Position numbers and translations under genes: made by a program. A DNA stretch of 64,000 nt from Pleurodeles waltl (lineage: Eukaryota; Chordata; Amphibia; Caudata; Salamandridae). Of the stretch, positions 1 to 10,689 are shown one piece after another (the stretch's first letter is position 1; each line of letters opens with the position of its first letter). The stretch covers positions 1,314,663,324-1,314,727,323 of the forward strand of contig NC_090444.1 of NCBI RefSeq assembly GCF_031143425.1, written 5' to 3'. The notes beneath the pieces were generated by a model, which worked only from the letters and a program-made list of their open reading frames with translations, had not been told where the DNA came from and searched no databases.

Positions 1-950
1 AGCACTTGATATTTCACATTTTGTTCCTACGCTCGAAGCTTCATGCCACCTCTGCCTAGGGATGCAAGCAGAACCATGTGTCTTCTTGAATACAGATTGA
101 TGCTGCTTTTGTTTGATTGGCTGGTTTACTTATTTGAGTTAAACAGTTTTCTGAATAGAAGTGGTTCCCTCTCTTATATACTGTATGAGCCACCATCCCC
201 ACACAGACAGTGAAACACTTTTGCTAGCGATGTGTTACACAGTCTAGGTTTTCTCTGTTGTATACAACAGCAGTAATTGTTATAATGAAGCTGATATTGT
301 TGCTCACCACTGATATCTACGAATACATTCTCCTATAGTCATAGATTATTACTAACAAATGTGTACAACTGTTTGAAGATTTTGAGTTGTATGTTACGAT
401 GAAAATAACTCCAGCTCTTTTAGCAAAGTCTTTGTCTTGTAACTACAGAGCACCTGGGCTTAGCTTGCAGGACTCACATAGTACTCAGGTGCAAATATTA
501 ATCAGGTAGGTGGAAACATATTGTATTAGCTTTGAGACAGTGGGTCCTCTGGAGGTGGGGGACTAGGTGGAACATATTATGAATTGGCATGGTTATCTCT
601 TGTCAGCTGTTCATCGGCTGTCGGGTCCTTCAGTGATATTAGAGATGAAAAGCTGCCTGTACTTGTCCACATTGATGAAAGGCACTCTTAAGCTTAAAAG
701 ACTGGGGACGTTCTTGTGAATTATCCATTGGTTGTGGGGCTGCACCAGCATTGATGGCAGAGAGAAATTATTTCCATGTGATGGTCCGGTTCAGGCAGCG
801 GTTTTCATGTCTAAAACAGCCAGGGGAGCCAGTGAACCACATTAAAGGTGGGTGAGAACAAAAGATTGTCATTTTAGAGGTCTGTTTACGTTTACATACA
901 TGACAAAATGTGGTAAATATTACCTAATACAAAACTGTGTTGGGAAGAAA
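1..950. other. No recognised feature
   Basis: AT-rich sequence with no open frame longer than about 50 codons, no recognisable protein fragment, no tRNA-like boxes and no clear repeat boundary. It is probably decayed repeat or intronic DNA. Confidence 0.5.
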
Positions 951-1559
951 AAAGTTACTTACTTGTAGCTACGGTTCTCAAGTGTAGGGATCTTTCATAG
1001 CTTCATATGCTTGAATCATTCCCCATCTTTGAGGTCACAACCTCCCTCAAAGGCAGTAAAGTACACTCATCATTGAAAAAGCCCCAAACATCAGCCAATA
1101 AGGTGAGAGTGCTCTGCACTTCACCCCTCCCAGAAGTTTTCTCAACTGAGATTTCTAGCACAAGAATGAAAAATGTAATAATAATTCTGAGGTGACCCTC
1201 TATTCAGGCAGGAGGGAAGCTCATATGAATCTATGAAACATACCAACGCTGGAGAAATGTCGCTAGAGGTAAGTATCTTTTTATTTTCTTCAGCACTGGA
1301 TCTTTCATGAACTCACATTCTGGAATGAGCATATCAAACAGTATGACAGTATGGAAGGCAGAAGAAAGATAGATAAAAGGTTTCTGTCATCTGAAATGAT
1401 GGTGAAGAACTGCTGGTCCCAGAGCTTTATCTCTGTCTGCTAAAGAATCCAAACAGTAGTGATGCATATAAATGCCACAGTTCTTCGTTTGATTTCACTT
1501 CAAATATCCCTAAAGGATGCACTCCTAAATGAGGGGCCACTAAAGGCCCTATACTGTCC

Positions 1560-1990
1560 CTGTAAGCAGTCGTTCTGCTTTCATGTCAGTAGGTGGTTGT
1601 TGCTGCTGTCCATCTGGAAATTCCCTGTTTTGATACCGGGTAACCTTTATATGGATTTGAGAATTTACCTAGCTGCGGGTCCAATTTTTATCTTATCTAC
1701 ACAGAATTTGAGACACTTTCATAGGTCAAGTAAGTGCAAAGTTCTTTCTTCTGCGGTTGATGGGTGCTGAAAGAATGTGTAGCACAGCAGTGCTGCTTCT
1801 CATGACGGTTGTTTGAGGCTATCCCTGTGGATCAGCTCAAAAGAGCTCCTCATCAGCTGGAAAAACACTGTTTTGAGCTCCCATTTTGTTGGTTGACTTC
1901 CTGATGGAAGGAAAGCCCTGACAAGACCTCTCAAGAATTCGTCAATTACTCTTCGGGACCATAATGATGGATGGTTCAGAGATCAACTGT
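1560..1990 (-). pseudogene. DIRS-like tyrosine recombinase remnant
   Basis: A minus-strand frame at about 1985-1820 reads through RVIDEFLRGLVRAF, a charged linker, and then KWELKTVFFQLMRSSFEL. This resembles the SAM-like core and the start of the catalytic domain in salamander DIRS recombinases. Reading on, the frame meets several stops (for example just after SLKQPS), and the catalytic Arg, His-x-x-Arg and Tyr are not visible. It lies just downstream of the RNase H remnant on the same strand, the normal DIRS order. Inactive. Confidence 0.5.
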
Positions 1991-2004
1991 GTCTTGATAT
2001 AACA

Positions 2005-2490
2005 GTGATGTATGCTTTAATTGATTGTTCACTCATGTGGCAAATAGGTTGAGCTATGGCTCTACTATCGTGCTGAACACTTTCCTTAAGAGATTGCTGT
2101 TCAATTTCCATTTGTGTCAGTCTGAATTGTCCTTCTAGGGATAATAGTTTTCCACTCCAGAAAGGTGCTCTGTCCTCAGTGGGGTGTGATGCTGTATAAC
2201 CCAGTACCAAATACACTGAGGATCTAATGAAAGTTCCTGGGACCTTGTTACCCCCTTTTTATGTAAAACACGGATGTCATATTGTTCATCCAGATCAACG
2301 ATGACAAATGATGGACTCAAGGGGAAAAACGCCTGCAGACCGTTCCTGGTGGCTGGCAGTTCTAGCACGTTTGTGTGTAATGTTGTTTCCAGTCAGGAGA
2401 ACATTCCTTTCACTAACAGTTCCTGAAGATGGGCACCCCACCGTTCTCCTGAGGCATCCGTTGTTATCACCAAGTCAGGCTGAGGGGGTA
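2005..2490 (-). pseudogene. DIRS-like RNase H remnant
   Basis: The minus strand reads DLVITTDASGERWGAHL near 2480-2430. The TDAS aspartate and the WGAH segment are typical of the DIRS RNase H fold. A following LEL...NGLQAF stretch and a TPLRTEHLSGVEN segment match the family's later RNase H motifs. After that come KWKLNSNLL and LNLFAT, which recall the conserved post-RNase H segment. Several stops are present. A second minus-strand frame over 2216-2080 is also open but is a shadow. A 180-bp relative of this segment lies at 10126-10310. Confidence 0.55.
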
Positions 2491-2721
2491 GAAAAACAAC
2501 AGGCCTATTTTTTGTAATGGTCCAACACGGACAATGGTCCTTCATCCTTACTCTGCCATGTGTTTGATCATCAAATGAGTCTGATATTTGCCCACTGCTT
2601 GTCCAATTCCTCCTGTATTGGGAGCATTCTTAGGCAGCAGAATGGGAAGTAGCATATACAATATAACATCACGCCTAGGAGGTTGTAGGGATGATTTGTC
2701 CTCGCTCAGTGTAAGAACTAG

Positions 2722-2890
2722 GGCCTGATTTAGATTTTGGCGGAGAAGTTACTCCATCACAACGGTGACGTATATCTCATCTGCCAAAATCTAAATCTCA
2801 TAGGACATAACGGGATTTAGTTTCCAGCGGATGGGATATACGTCACCGTTGTGAAGGAGTAACCCCTCTGCCAATATCTAAATCAGGCAC
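2722..2890. mobile_element. Foldback MITE with ~75-bp inverted arms
   Basis: Starting with GGCCTGATTTAGAT, the left arm runs to about 2798. The right arm (about 2814-2890) is its near-perfect reverse complement and ends ATCTAAATCAGGC. Both arms contain CAACGGTGACGTATATC, and only about 15 bases separate them. It has no coding capacity, so it must depend on a transposase elsewhere. I found no convincing target-site duplication. It interrupts the surrounding DIRS-like relic. Confidence 0.75.
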
Positions 2891-3926
2891 AGAGTCTTCT
2901 TGCTATCTAGGTGCAAACTAAGACTCAGTTCTTGGCAGGCCGCATGAAAGTGCCTTTGACTAGCCAGTCAGCGATGTATGTGTAATCCTCGAAGATGGGC
3001 TGCGAATGGTGGCATACATTTTGTAAATATTCTCAGAGCTCAAGGGGAGAGCTTTGAATTAATAATAGTGAGCAGCCACCTAGGGTATGAGAAATGTTTG
3101 ATGTCTTTTTGTGAATGGGAATATGGAAGTAAGCACCTAGGAGGCCACAGATGCCATAAACTTTCCATCAAGAACTACAACACCTCCTGTTACTATGCAG
3201 AATGACTGTTTTCTCAGGAGGATGCTGGCTTAGGTCTACACTGTGTTGCAATCTCCACAACTCTTCTGTATTATACGAAAAAATTCTAGAGTAAACATCT
3301 ACGTTCTACTGTTCTTTCAGGGCTGGCTTGACTGCTCCTTTCTAGAGCATGATACTGAATTTGGTTTTTAGCAAATGTAGACATTTGTGCTTTGGCTTGT
3401 ATAGTGGTGTTTGTATAGAACACTAAAGAAATGCTATGTTATGTCCAAACTAGATGAGATTCAACACACATTAGTTCAATGTTATTTGTGTCAACTTCTT
3501 CCAGAAAAATGTTATCCTGCCACCTACGTTGCCAGGACATTGGAAAGTGGAATTAATGGTTGCTAGTGGGAAAGGAGATGGTGTGCCATCTCTACATCTA
3601 GACTGAGGCTTGTTCTATGCTGAAGCAGGTGGCACTCTGTATGTTTACCTGCTACAGTATTTGTGGTATTATGACTGTGGCTGGTAAGACAGGTATCAAA
3701 AGCTATGTTAACTACTGCAATGTGGTTGGTCTCTACCTTTAGTTTCCCAAAAGAACTGAGGATGTTGCTGAGTGAAAAATTATAGGGCTCAGTATGTATC
3801 TGTATCAAACTTTATGTACTGCAGTGCATCATAAATGTGCTTTCCAAATAAGGATTCTGTGTCAAATGGCATGTCCAGTATTCTGTTTTGTATCTCATTT
3901 CTAAAAGAGGTTGCTCTCAGCTATCC

Positions 3927-4528
3927 TTACTTTGGTAATACTGCAGCACCAGCCATCTGGCAGAATCTAAGGTTAGCAACGTCCATGGCAGATATTTGCT
4001 CATGATATCCCTCCTCACCCCTCCCATTCAGAACTGCCTTAACTTCCTGCTTTTCACCTTCAGGTAATAGATCACGGTAAGATGGTACATCCAGTGATAT
4101 CTGATGATCGTACCTGCCTAGTATTGCCATGGCTTTAACTGCCCTGAGCGACTTGGCTGCCACAGAAGAAGCCCTCTTTTTCCAGATGTGTCCATCACAA
4201 TTAAGTGGAGCTGTACAGAGTATTCTAGGATTTCTTGATCTTCTATAAGCTGCCTGTATTACTACTGAAACCACTTTCCAGTGGCCAACAAGGCAGGCAG
4301 AGGCCTTATAATTTTTGCCTAATTATTACTGCCACTACAGCAGCAGGCGTCTGCATGAATTCTAAGTATTGTTGCAAGAGATGGTCTATAATCGATACTG
4401 TCTTGATCAACTTCCCCCCTAGCTCCCAAAAGTCTTATAAGAACCAGTCCTTCTCCCTCCCTGCCTGTTCTCAGAGATCTATTTTTTAGATGCCTTCTCA
4501 TGAAGAACACAGAACCTAGCAATATCAT
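3927..4528 (-). pseudogene. DIRS-like gag remnant
   Basis: Two minus-strand frames (4528-4319 and 4274-3927) together look like the C-terminal half of the gag-like protein of amphibian DIRS elements. The clearest part is AILGRYDHQISLDVPSYRDL followed by LLPEGEKQEV and an ISAMDVANLRF segment, matching the family pattern of an ARYD-type helix, a Leu-Pro-Glu turn and an AMDAAD-type helix. The protein probably packages element RNA. It is broken by at least one frameshift and has no credible start. Confidence 0.45.
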
Positions 4529-4530
4529 CA

Positions 4531-4999
4531 GGGGAAGAGTCTATGGGAGGAAATGTAGGTGGTTCTACAAACACACAAAAATGAGTACAGGGTTCTTTTA
4601 TTACAACGAGGGGCAGATCTATGGTGCACCAGTTGTGCCACCAGATTCCTTGTGGTCCTCTATTGGAGGCGGGGTATCAATGTGATAAAGATCTGCAGTG
4701 GGTCTGGAGAACAGGGGGGAGTTTCCTTTACGGACTAGGTGGTCTCACACACTATATAGTGTAATGCTTCATCATATGACCACCTAGCCCCACCCAGGTA
4801 GGACAATGCCACCTGGGCGGACTCAATCTCACTGTTAAAGGAACAGGAGGGAGTGCGTAAATTAATTCTGGGTCTGGAAATGAAGGGATCCAGCTAATCT
4901 AAGGAATAAAAACACCTAAACAGATACCTGTATAAGTATTTAATAGTAGGGTCTGTTTGGTGTGATCAAAAATAGAGATTGGGACACCTCTGTTAGAAC
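4531..4999. other. Unassigned spacer with one short palindrome
   Basis: No gene recognised. At 4735-4788 the sequence ACTAGGTGGTC is mirrored by GACCACCTAG across a loop containing CACTATATAGTG, giving a ten-base stem. It may be the end of a decayed foldback element. Confidence 0.4.
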
Positions 5000-5030
5000 A
5001 AGGACTCACAGGGTCACCTATCTAAGAAGT

Positions 5031-5097
5031 GAAAGCCGACATGTTTCTGCCCTCAGTATTGAGCCCTGGAAAATCTCGGGGCATTCATCAGGGCAAA
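5031..5097 (-). ncRNA. Hammerhead-ribozyme-like motif at the Penelope element 3' end
   Basis: On the minus strand CTGATGA (5091-5085) is followed by TGCCC (5083-5079), a 26-base loop, GGGCA (5052-5048), GAAA (5047-5044) and CATGTC ending at 5038. This is the hammerhead order CUGAUGA, stem II, GAAA, stem III, GUC. ACATGT is self-complementary, so stem III could form only in a dimer, as reported for Penelope and newt satellite ribozymes. GCC before CUGAUGA pairs with GGC after the predicted cleavage site. An extra A at 5084 before stem II and a weak stem I suggest decay. Fold judged by eye. Confidence 0.5.
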
Positions 5098-5479
5098 GGA
5101 TCCCTAATACTCACGCTAGGAGTATGTGAAAAACACTGTACGGTAGGTAACAATTAAAGAAGCAAAAGAGTAGGGCCTACCTTGCCAGGGAATTACCTGG
5201 AGGGGGCCTATAGGGTATAAAACAGACCGACAATGTGGGTTACATTGTGACACAGCACTGCACAGCAAACCACAGCACACGTGAGGCAAATAATCATGCA
5301 ACGAACAGAATTACTGAGTGCAAAAAATATAGTCATCAAATATAACTTATGGACAATAATCACATCTAAATATGGACAGTAATGCTAAAAGGGTAAGTGG
5401 AAAATTCTTACCCTGTCCCTAGAGGCTACTGGCCTCTGGTATCCAGGAGAGGGAGTGTCCCCTTATAGTCAGACACTAA

Positions 5480-6790
5480 GGTTCAAAAGTAGGGGGAGAA
5501 GGAGAATAAAATAAAAAAACAAAAACATAAAAAGCCTCTGGGGTCCAAAGGCGAGAATTAGTAGTGAGAGAATCCACCTGTTAGGGTTGTAGTAAAACAA
5601 AAGCGCATTACCTAGAGAGCAAAAAGGAGGGAAAGGCAGGGGGAGGAAAGGGGGGGGAAGAAAAAAGAAAAGAAACAGGAGAGGAAACAGCAAAAAAGTG
5701 GGAAAAGAAGAAGAAAAGAATGAGGAGCAGGAAGCGCAGGAAAATCTTATCTGTGTAGTCCAGGTGTTGCCGAATCACTCACTGCATCAAAGGAGGCGCT
5801 CACTGTGCGCCTAAACCGTCCTCTCTCTGGACCGCTTGGGTAAAGTGGACTGGGAGAGATGGGTTAATATAGTAGGAACCGCCAAAGTTAAGCGATTGCA
5901 GGTGGAGGAAATCACCGCCGCAGCCTGCGGTCCGATCGTTGGTTAGACGTTGGGGAGCTTCCGTGTAGGCTCGGCTGGATCGTCGTTATTGTGCTTCCTG
6001 AGACGACAGTGTCAGGAAGTGACGTCGGCCCCGCGGGACGCCGGGAAACGTAGTTCCCCGGCGGCCGCGTGACCGCCGGGAAACAGAGCTGCCCGGCGGC
6101 CCGAGGGCTTAATAATGGAGAACGGGAGGGGGGGAAAAAAGGGCAAAACTGAGAGAGAGGGGGAAAAAAGGGGAATATGAGAAAAAGAAAGGGCGGAGGG
6201 AGGAGAGGGGAAGGGGGGACAGGAAAGAAAAGGAAAAGAAGTGAGAAAAAAGGAGAGAAGAAGAAAAGCATGGGAAATGGGCAAAGAAAAGAAAAGATGA
6301 GTGATAGAGAAAAAAAGGAAAAATCGAAAATGGAGATGTGAGCAAAAAAAGGCAAAAGAATTATATAAATAAAAATAAGGTGAGAGAAAGAGAATGAGGA
6401 AAAAAGATATCTGACACATAAAAACGACAAAGCACAAAGGAAGGAGATACAGGCGCCAGAAAGGAATCAGTAGCAGAGAGAGGGGAAAGGGAGTATAGGC
6501 CAGGAAGGGTGGACAGAGGAGTGGTGGAAGACCTGGAAGAAGGAGGAAGCAATAAAGCGAGAGGAGAAGAAGGAGAGAGCGGGGGAAAAAAAGGAGAAAG
6601 CGAGGGGGAATGGGAGAAAAGCTAGGGGAGGAGGGGCTTAGCAAGAGGAAGAGGGGAAAGAAGGGGGTGAAGAGGGGAGAGGGGAAAGGAGAGGGGGTGA
6701 ATAGGGTAGAGGAAGTGAATGTGGAGGGAACAGAAGAGGCGCGGATGGCCAGAAAGGAGGGAGAAGACAAGGATGGCAGGAAGACCGGCT
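5480..6790. repeat. Polypurine low-complexity tracts flanking a CpG-rich core
   Basis: Plus-strand 5480-5740 and 6110-6790 are long GA-rich tracts with scattered A runs. Between them, 5930-6110 is GC- and CpG-rich with repeated CCGGGAAAC and CCGGCGG motifs able to form hairpins. Long minus-strand open frames here encode only Phe/Ser/Leu/Pro-rich peptide and are composition artefacts. The block probably belongs to the Penelope element's 3' untranslated part, but it could be an independent expansion. Confidence 0.6.
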
Positions 6791-6816
6791 TGGTCTAGTA
6801 GGCAATTGGCAAGGGC

Positions 6817-9483
6817 CTATTTGTGAAGAGAGAACCAGGGTATCTCATCGTTCAGACCAACAGTGTCTGTGCGCAATCTCCACACCCAGTGTTGTTTAGC
6901 CCAAAACAGTTTCTGTGACATGTTGAGGGTTGTGGGGGGCAGTTGCTCTAGGACCGTCCAGGACAGGTCATCCGGGGAATTGTTCTTCAGAAGGAAGTGA
7001 CTGGTCAATTTGGTGGCATCGCGTTTACACCGGATCGTGCTCCTGTGTTCGCAGATCCTAGTACTGACCATTCTGGGGGTCATTACCCACGTATTTGAGT
7101 TGGCAAGGACATTTGATCAAGTAAATCACATTCTTGCTATTGCAGTTCGTGAGAGATTTTTGCACCCACGGGGTTTTGAGGTCTAGGTTAATGGTAGTGG
7201 ATTTGAGGGTTAGACGACACACGCTGCAATTGCCACAAGGGTAGTGGCCTGCTGGTGGTGGTAGGTGCCAGAGCATAGTTTGTCTGGGGTGAGACCTTTC
7301 TTTTGGTCTTGTGTGAACCACTAGGTCATGTATGTTGGATGCTCTCTTATAGGCATGTAGTGTCTGCTGGAATGGTAAACCACCTGACATGAGGATCTTC
7401 CAGTCCTCTTTAATGATCTTCTGAATCCTGTTGGATAGAGGGCTCAAGGTAGTGACACACATGATCTGTTCTAGGTCTGGTTTCACTGCTTGGGGCTGCA
7501 GCAACTGGTCCCTGTTGTTGTTGCGTGCTCTCTTTCGAGCCCTGTTGACCAGGTGTGTGGGATAATCCTTTGCTTGTAATTTGGTGGCTAGTTTGTCAGC
7601 ATGTTTGCGGTAGTTGGCTATAGTCGAGCAGTTCCGTCGTAGTCGTAGAAATTGTCCTACTGGGAGGTTATCTTTCAGAGCTCGTGGATGAAAACTCTGG
7701 AATTGCAGCAAATTGTTACGGTCCTTTGGTTTGTAGTATACCTCTGTAGCCAGGCCACCACCGTGTTCATAAATGAGAAGGTCTAGGAAAGGTAGTTCGT
7801 CCTCACCTATGGTCATGGTGAAGGTCAGGAAGGGGTTAGCCCCATTGAGCCAGATAGCAAAGGAGAGGGCCTCTTCCTTAGTTCCCGTCCAGACCAGCAA
7901 GATGTCGTCTATGTACCGCTTCCAGAGTTTTATCTGGTTTCTGTGCGGGTTGTCGTCGTGGAGGACCACACGTCTCTCGAAATTGTCGACATAGAGGCAT
8001 GCCAGACTAGGGCAAACGTGCTGCCCATAGATGTGCCTTGTGTTTGTAAGAAGAAACTTTCTTCGAATTTAAAATAGTTCCTCGTGAGTGCAAGATGCGC
8101 GAGGTCCAGTATGAATTCAGGGGGGGTTTTGGACTCACCCCTATTGGCTTCTAGCAGATTACTGATCACTTCCAGTGTGGCCTCCTGGGGGATGTTAGTA
8201 TATAGGGATTCCACATCTAGAGTAATCAGGAGTTCTTTAGTCTTATCAAAGGATATTGATTCCAGCAGTAACAGAACATCGGTGGTATCCTTGAGGTAGG
8301 TAGGGATTCTTTTCACCAGTGGTTGTAAAAAGGGGTCCACAAACTTAGACAAGGGCTCTAATACTGAGCCGATCCCGGACACTATGGGTCTGCCTGGAGG
8401 GGGGATCCTTTCTTTATGTACCTTAGGCAGGATGTAGAAGTAAGGGATCTTTGGTTTAGCCTGTATTAGGAAGGCTGCCTTGTGTTCAGTGAGCCAGTCG
8501 TTCACCGTGCCTTTAGTCACCAGGAAGGAAATTTCTTCTTGGATATCAGGAGTGGGGTCCCAAGCAAGACGTTTATAATGTTTAACGTTACCCAATAGCC
8601 GCTCACACTCTTCTCTGTACATCTTTTGTGGTAGAATCACTGTCGCTCTGGTTTTATAATGATGCTGGGGTCAGATGTCAGACCGTTCAGGGCCTTGAGC
8701 TCCTCCTTGCTCATGTTGTAATATACTCTGTTCGGTGTCTTTGTGAGTCCATTAATCTTAAGGGACACTGACTTCTCGAATGCCAAAACCTCAGGTGGCA
8801 TATGTCCCGCTGATGGACAGAAGACAGGTTTAGGACGTAGTCCTGTGTTCTGTTCAGGTGCCTCAAATTCTTTGCCTAGAAAGAAGGTCTTAAGGCGAAT
8901 CTTGCAGAACAATCCCGCTAGTTCTGTTCTAGTTTTGAACAGATCAATTTGTGGTGTGGGTACAAAATTTAAGCCTTTGTTTAATGCTTGGGTTTCGAGC
9001 TCGCTCAATGTCCGATTGCTCAAGTTTATGATGTTGTTCTTATTGTCTGTATGGTCATTTATTGCATCTTGCTCGTCCCTGGGGTGGCTTCTCTTAGCGG
9101 TAGGTTCGCCGTGGTGTCCTCTCTTGGGCGCTACTGAACCTCTTTCCTTTTCCCTTTTCCCCTCCTGTGGCCTCTGTCAAAAAAGGAGGTTGTGGATCGG
9201 GAAAGGACCATTGGGCCGGGTGCTGCAAGAAGGGTGCTTGGTATTGAGTTGGGGGGCCATATTGATTGGGCCACCCCCATTGTTGGTTAAAATACGGAGA
9301 GCAAGGGGGTAGCATTGGTGGGTAGTTCCATCTACCCCGGCGTTGCCCACGCTGACCGCGGCGTTGCTGTGTATTCCCTGAGGACTCACTGTCATTGTCT
9401 GAACTAGTGTTGCTACCTGACGATGTGTCAGACATGTTATTGGTGGTTTTGGCTACGTAATCGGGTTTGGTGTAGGGGTACAC
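6817..9483 (-). pseudogene. Penelope-like reverse transcriptase with GIY-YIG endonuclease
   Basis: Copies element RNA at a nuclease-cut target. The N-terminal part (9483-9094) is Ser-rich, then has an RG-rich patch (RRGQRGQRRGRW). The linker lies at 9023-8637. The RT core (8640-7060) shows LPKVHKERIPPPGRPIVS, motif A LLITLDVESLYTN, motif B TQGTSMGSTFA and the catalytic RYIDDILLVW. The end shows VIYLIKCPCQLKYVG, a degenerate GIY-YIG signature, then RICEHRS at about 7070. Frames break near 8640 (apparently with residues lost), near 8000 and near 7080. The catalytic YIDD is kept, but the protein cannot be made intact. Confidence 0.85.
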
Positions 9484-9551
9484 CTTTTCAAGGGAGAACC
9501 AGTTCAGATCTTTTCTGGAATTTTGCTATCTCTTTTGTGGTTCTACTACAG

Positions 9552-9740
9552 GGATGATGAAATCATCCCTTTCCTTTGCTCGGCTTCTAGAAGAATCCAC
9601 AAATTCTCCTTACGCAATGCATATGAGCATTGGTCATCGTCCGATGTGTCTACCTACAGAGGTTTTGTTGGCAGATCAGGCAAGGGTGGATTCTGGGACA
9701 GCAATATCAAAGGAGGAGTTGGAGCTGTGTCAGCTGGATG
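9552..9740 (+). other. Possible exon of unknown gene (weak)
   Basis: A 189-base open stretch is preceded by a pyrimidine-rich tract ending TTCTACTACAG and followed by GTGAGT. Its length is a multiple of three. It encodes a non-repetitive peptide with ARLLEESTNSPYAMHMS and ISKEELELCQLDG. I do not recognise the family. It lies directly against the N-terminal end of the minus-strand Penelope coding region, so it could equally be an element shadow. Confidence 0.22.
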
Positions 9741-10125
9741 GTGAGTCTCTGGCCTAGTCCTTGGTGTGGAGGTGGGCGTGCTGTCACAGTTACCCTAACC
9801 AATGAATTCTGATCCAGGAGTGACCCACTAGTGGCCATACAAAGGATTAGTATGCCGATCTGCAGTAGATTGGGAAAGGGGAATAGGACAAGAGATAAAA
9901 AGAGACACTTGGTATCATCACCTTAGCTGCACTTCATGTCAGTCTCAACCTGCACCTTGAAGGCATGGCTATTTGCAAGAGAATGTTCGGTTAGACCATT
10001 GTCAGCAAGATTAAATTTCACAGATTTTGCTATGTCACATGATATTTCACAGACCTGAATGAAAGGAATATTCTTCAGAAACACTACACAGAATAACATG
10101 GAGTATAATATGTGTTCTAGTCTGT

Positions 10126-10310
10126 GAACACTTTCCTTAAGAGATTGCTGTTCAACTTCCATTTGTGTCAGTCTGAATTGTCCTTCTAGGGATAATATTT
10201 TTCCACTCCAGGAATGTGCTCTGTCCTCAGTGGGGTGTGATGCTGTATAACCCAGTGCCAAATACATTGTGGATCTAATGAAAGATCCTGGGACTTTGTT
10301 ACATTACGCA
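10126..10310 (-). repeat. DIRS RNase H fragment, second copy
   Basis: About 175 bases are roughly 90% identical to 2075-2250. Both copies encode the segment around HHTPLRTEH on the minus strand. Only this piece is present, with no flanking DIRS domains. It is probably a truncated insertion of the same DIRS family as the 0.95-4.5 kb relic. Confidence 0.7.
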
Positions 10311-10518
10311 GAATAAAAGTGAAACATGAGACGTGAATACTCCTAAATCCACATACTTCATTATCAGCAACATAGTTAATACAGCACTATGCATTTCAGT
10401 CCTGATCAAATGCAATCACTTGACTACTGCATATGAATCAAGTGAAGTAACACAGTCTGTACAACAGAGTTTGCCAGTCAAAGAATGGTTATAATACTGA
10501 GTTTGTAGAATTTGGCAA

Positions 10519-10689
10519 GATGACTCCAGTATAAATTTCATAACACAAAACCAGATGGCTCCAGTATAGAGTTCATAACACAACACCAGAAAAATTAAGC
10601 ATAGAATTCATAGCACAAAAGGTTTGAGACTCCTGCATAGACTTCATGTTGCAAAACTAGATGACTCTACTATAGAGTTCACATCTACA
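10519..10689. repeat. Short tandem repeat, ~35-bp unit, five copies
   Basis: Imperfect units begin near 10519, 10554, 10589, 10626 and 10660. The core is GATGACTCCAGTATAGAGTT followed by CATAACACAAAACCA. The first two units agree best, and the later ones have indels. No coding capacity. Confidence 0.75.

Larger units (their letters stand above)
951..4530 (-). mobile_element. Decayed DIRS-like (tyrosine recombinase) retrotransposon, minus strand
   Basis: On the minus strand this block holds, in the expected 5' to 3' order, a gag-like remnant (4528-3927), an RNase H remnant with its downstream segment (about 2490-2005) and a tyrosine-recombinase remnant (about 1990-1560). DIRS elements use reverse transcriptase/RNase H plus a tyrosine recombinase instead of an integrase. 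All parts are broken by stops and frameshifts, and most of the reverse transcriptase is not recognisable. The stretch at 960-1330 may be terminal repeat; that is a guess. A foldback element sits inside at 2722-2890. Assignment is by recognition of residual motifs; the outer ends are uncertain. Confidence 0.55.
5000..9520 (-). mobile_element. Penelope-like retroelement, minus strand, degenerate
   Basis: The coding half (9483-6817) encodes a reverse transcriptase followed by a GIY-YIG nuclease, the defining Penelope layout. The region to about 5030 is taken as its 3' tail: it is strongly purine-rich on the plus strand and ends in a hammerhead-like motif of the kind described for Penelope elements. 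The 3' limit is an inference from that motif. The 5' limit is uncertain; frames upstream of 9483 stay open for a short way with stops. No second copy of the ribozyme-like end was found near 9.5 kb, which suggests 5' truncation. Confidence 0.7.

Noticed and set aside
1983..2368. Minus-strand frames conserved in a second copy at 9923-10267, first thought to be retroviral envelope-like
   Set aside because: Another minus-strand frame across the same bases carries the DIRS RNase H signature (TTDAS...WGAH, then TEHLSGVEN), and recombinase follows downstream. The envelope idea had no signal peptide, cysteine pattern or membrane segment to support it.
5912..6770. Minus-strand open frames of 172 and 252 codons
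   Set aside because: They translate polypurine/polypyrimidine tracts into Phe/Ser/Leu/Pro runs with no domain or start context.
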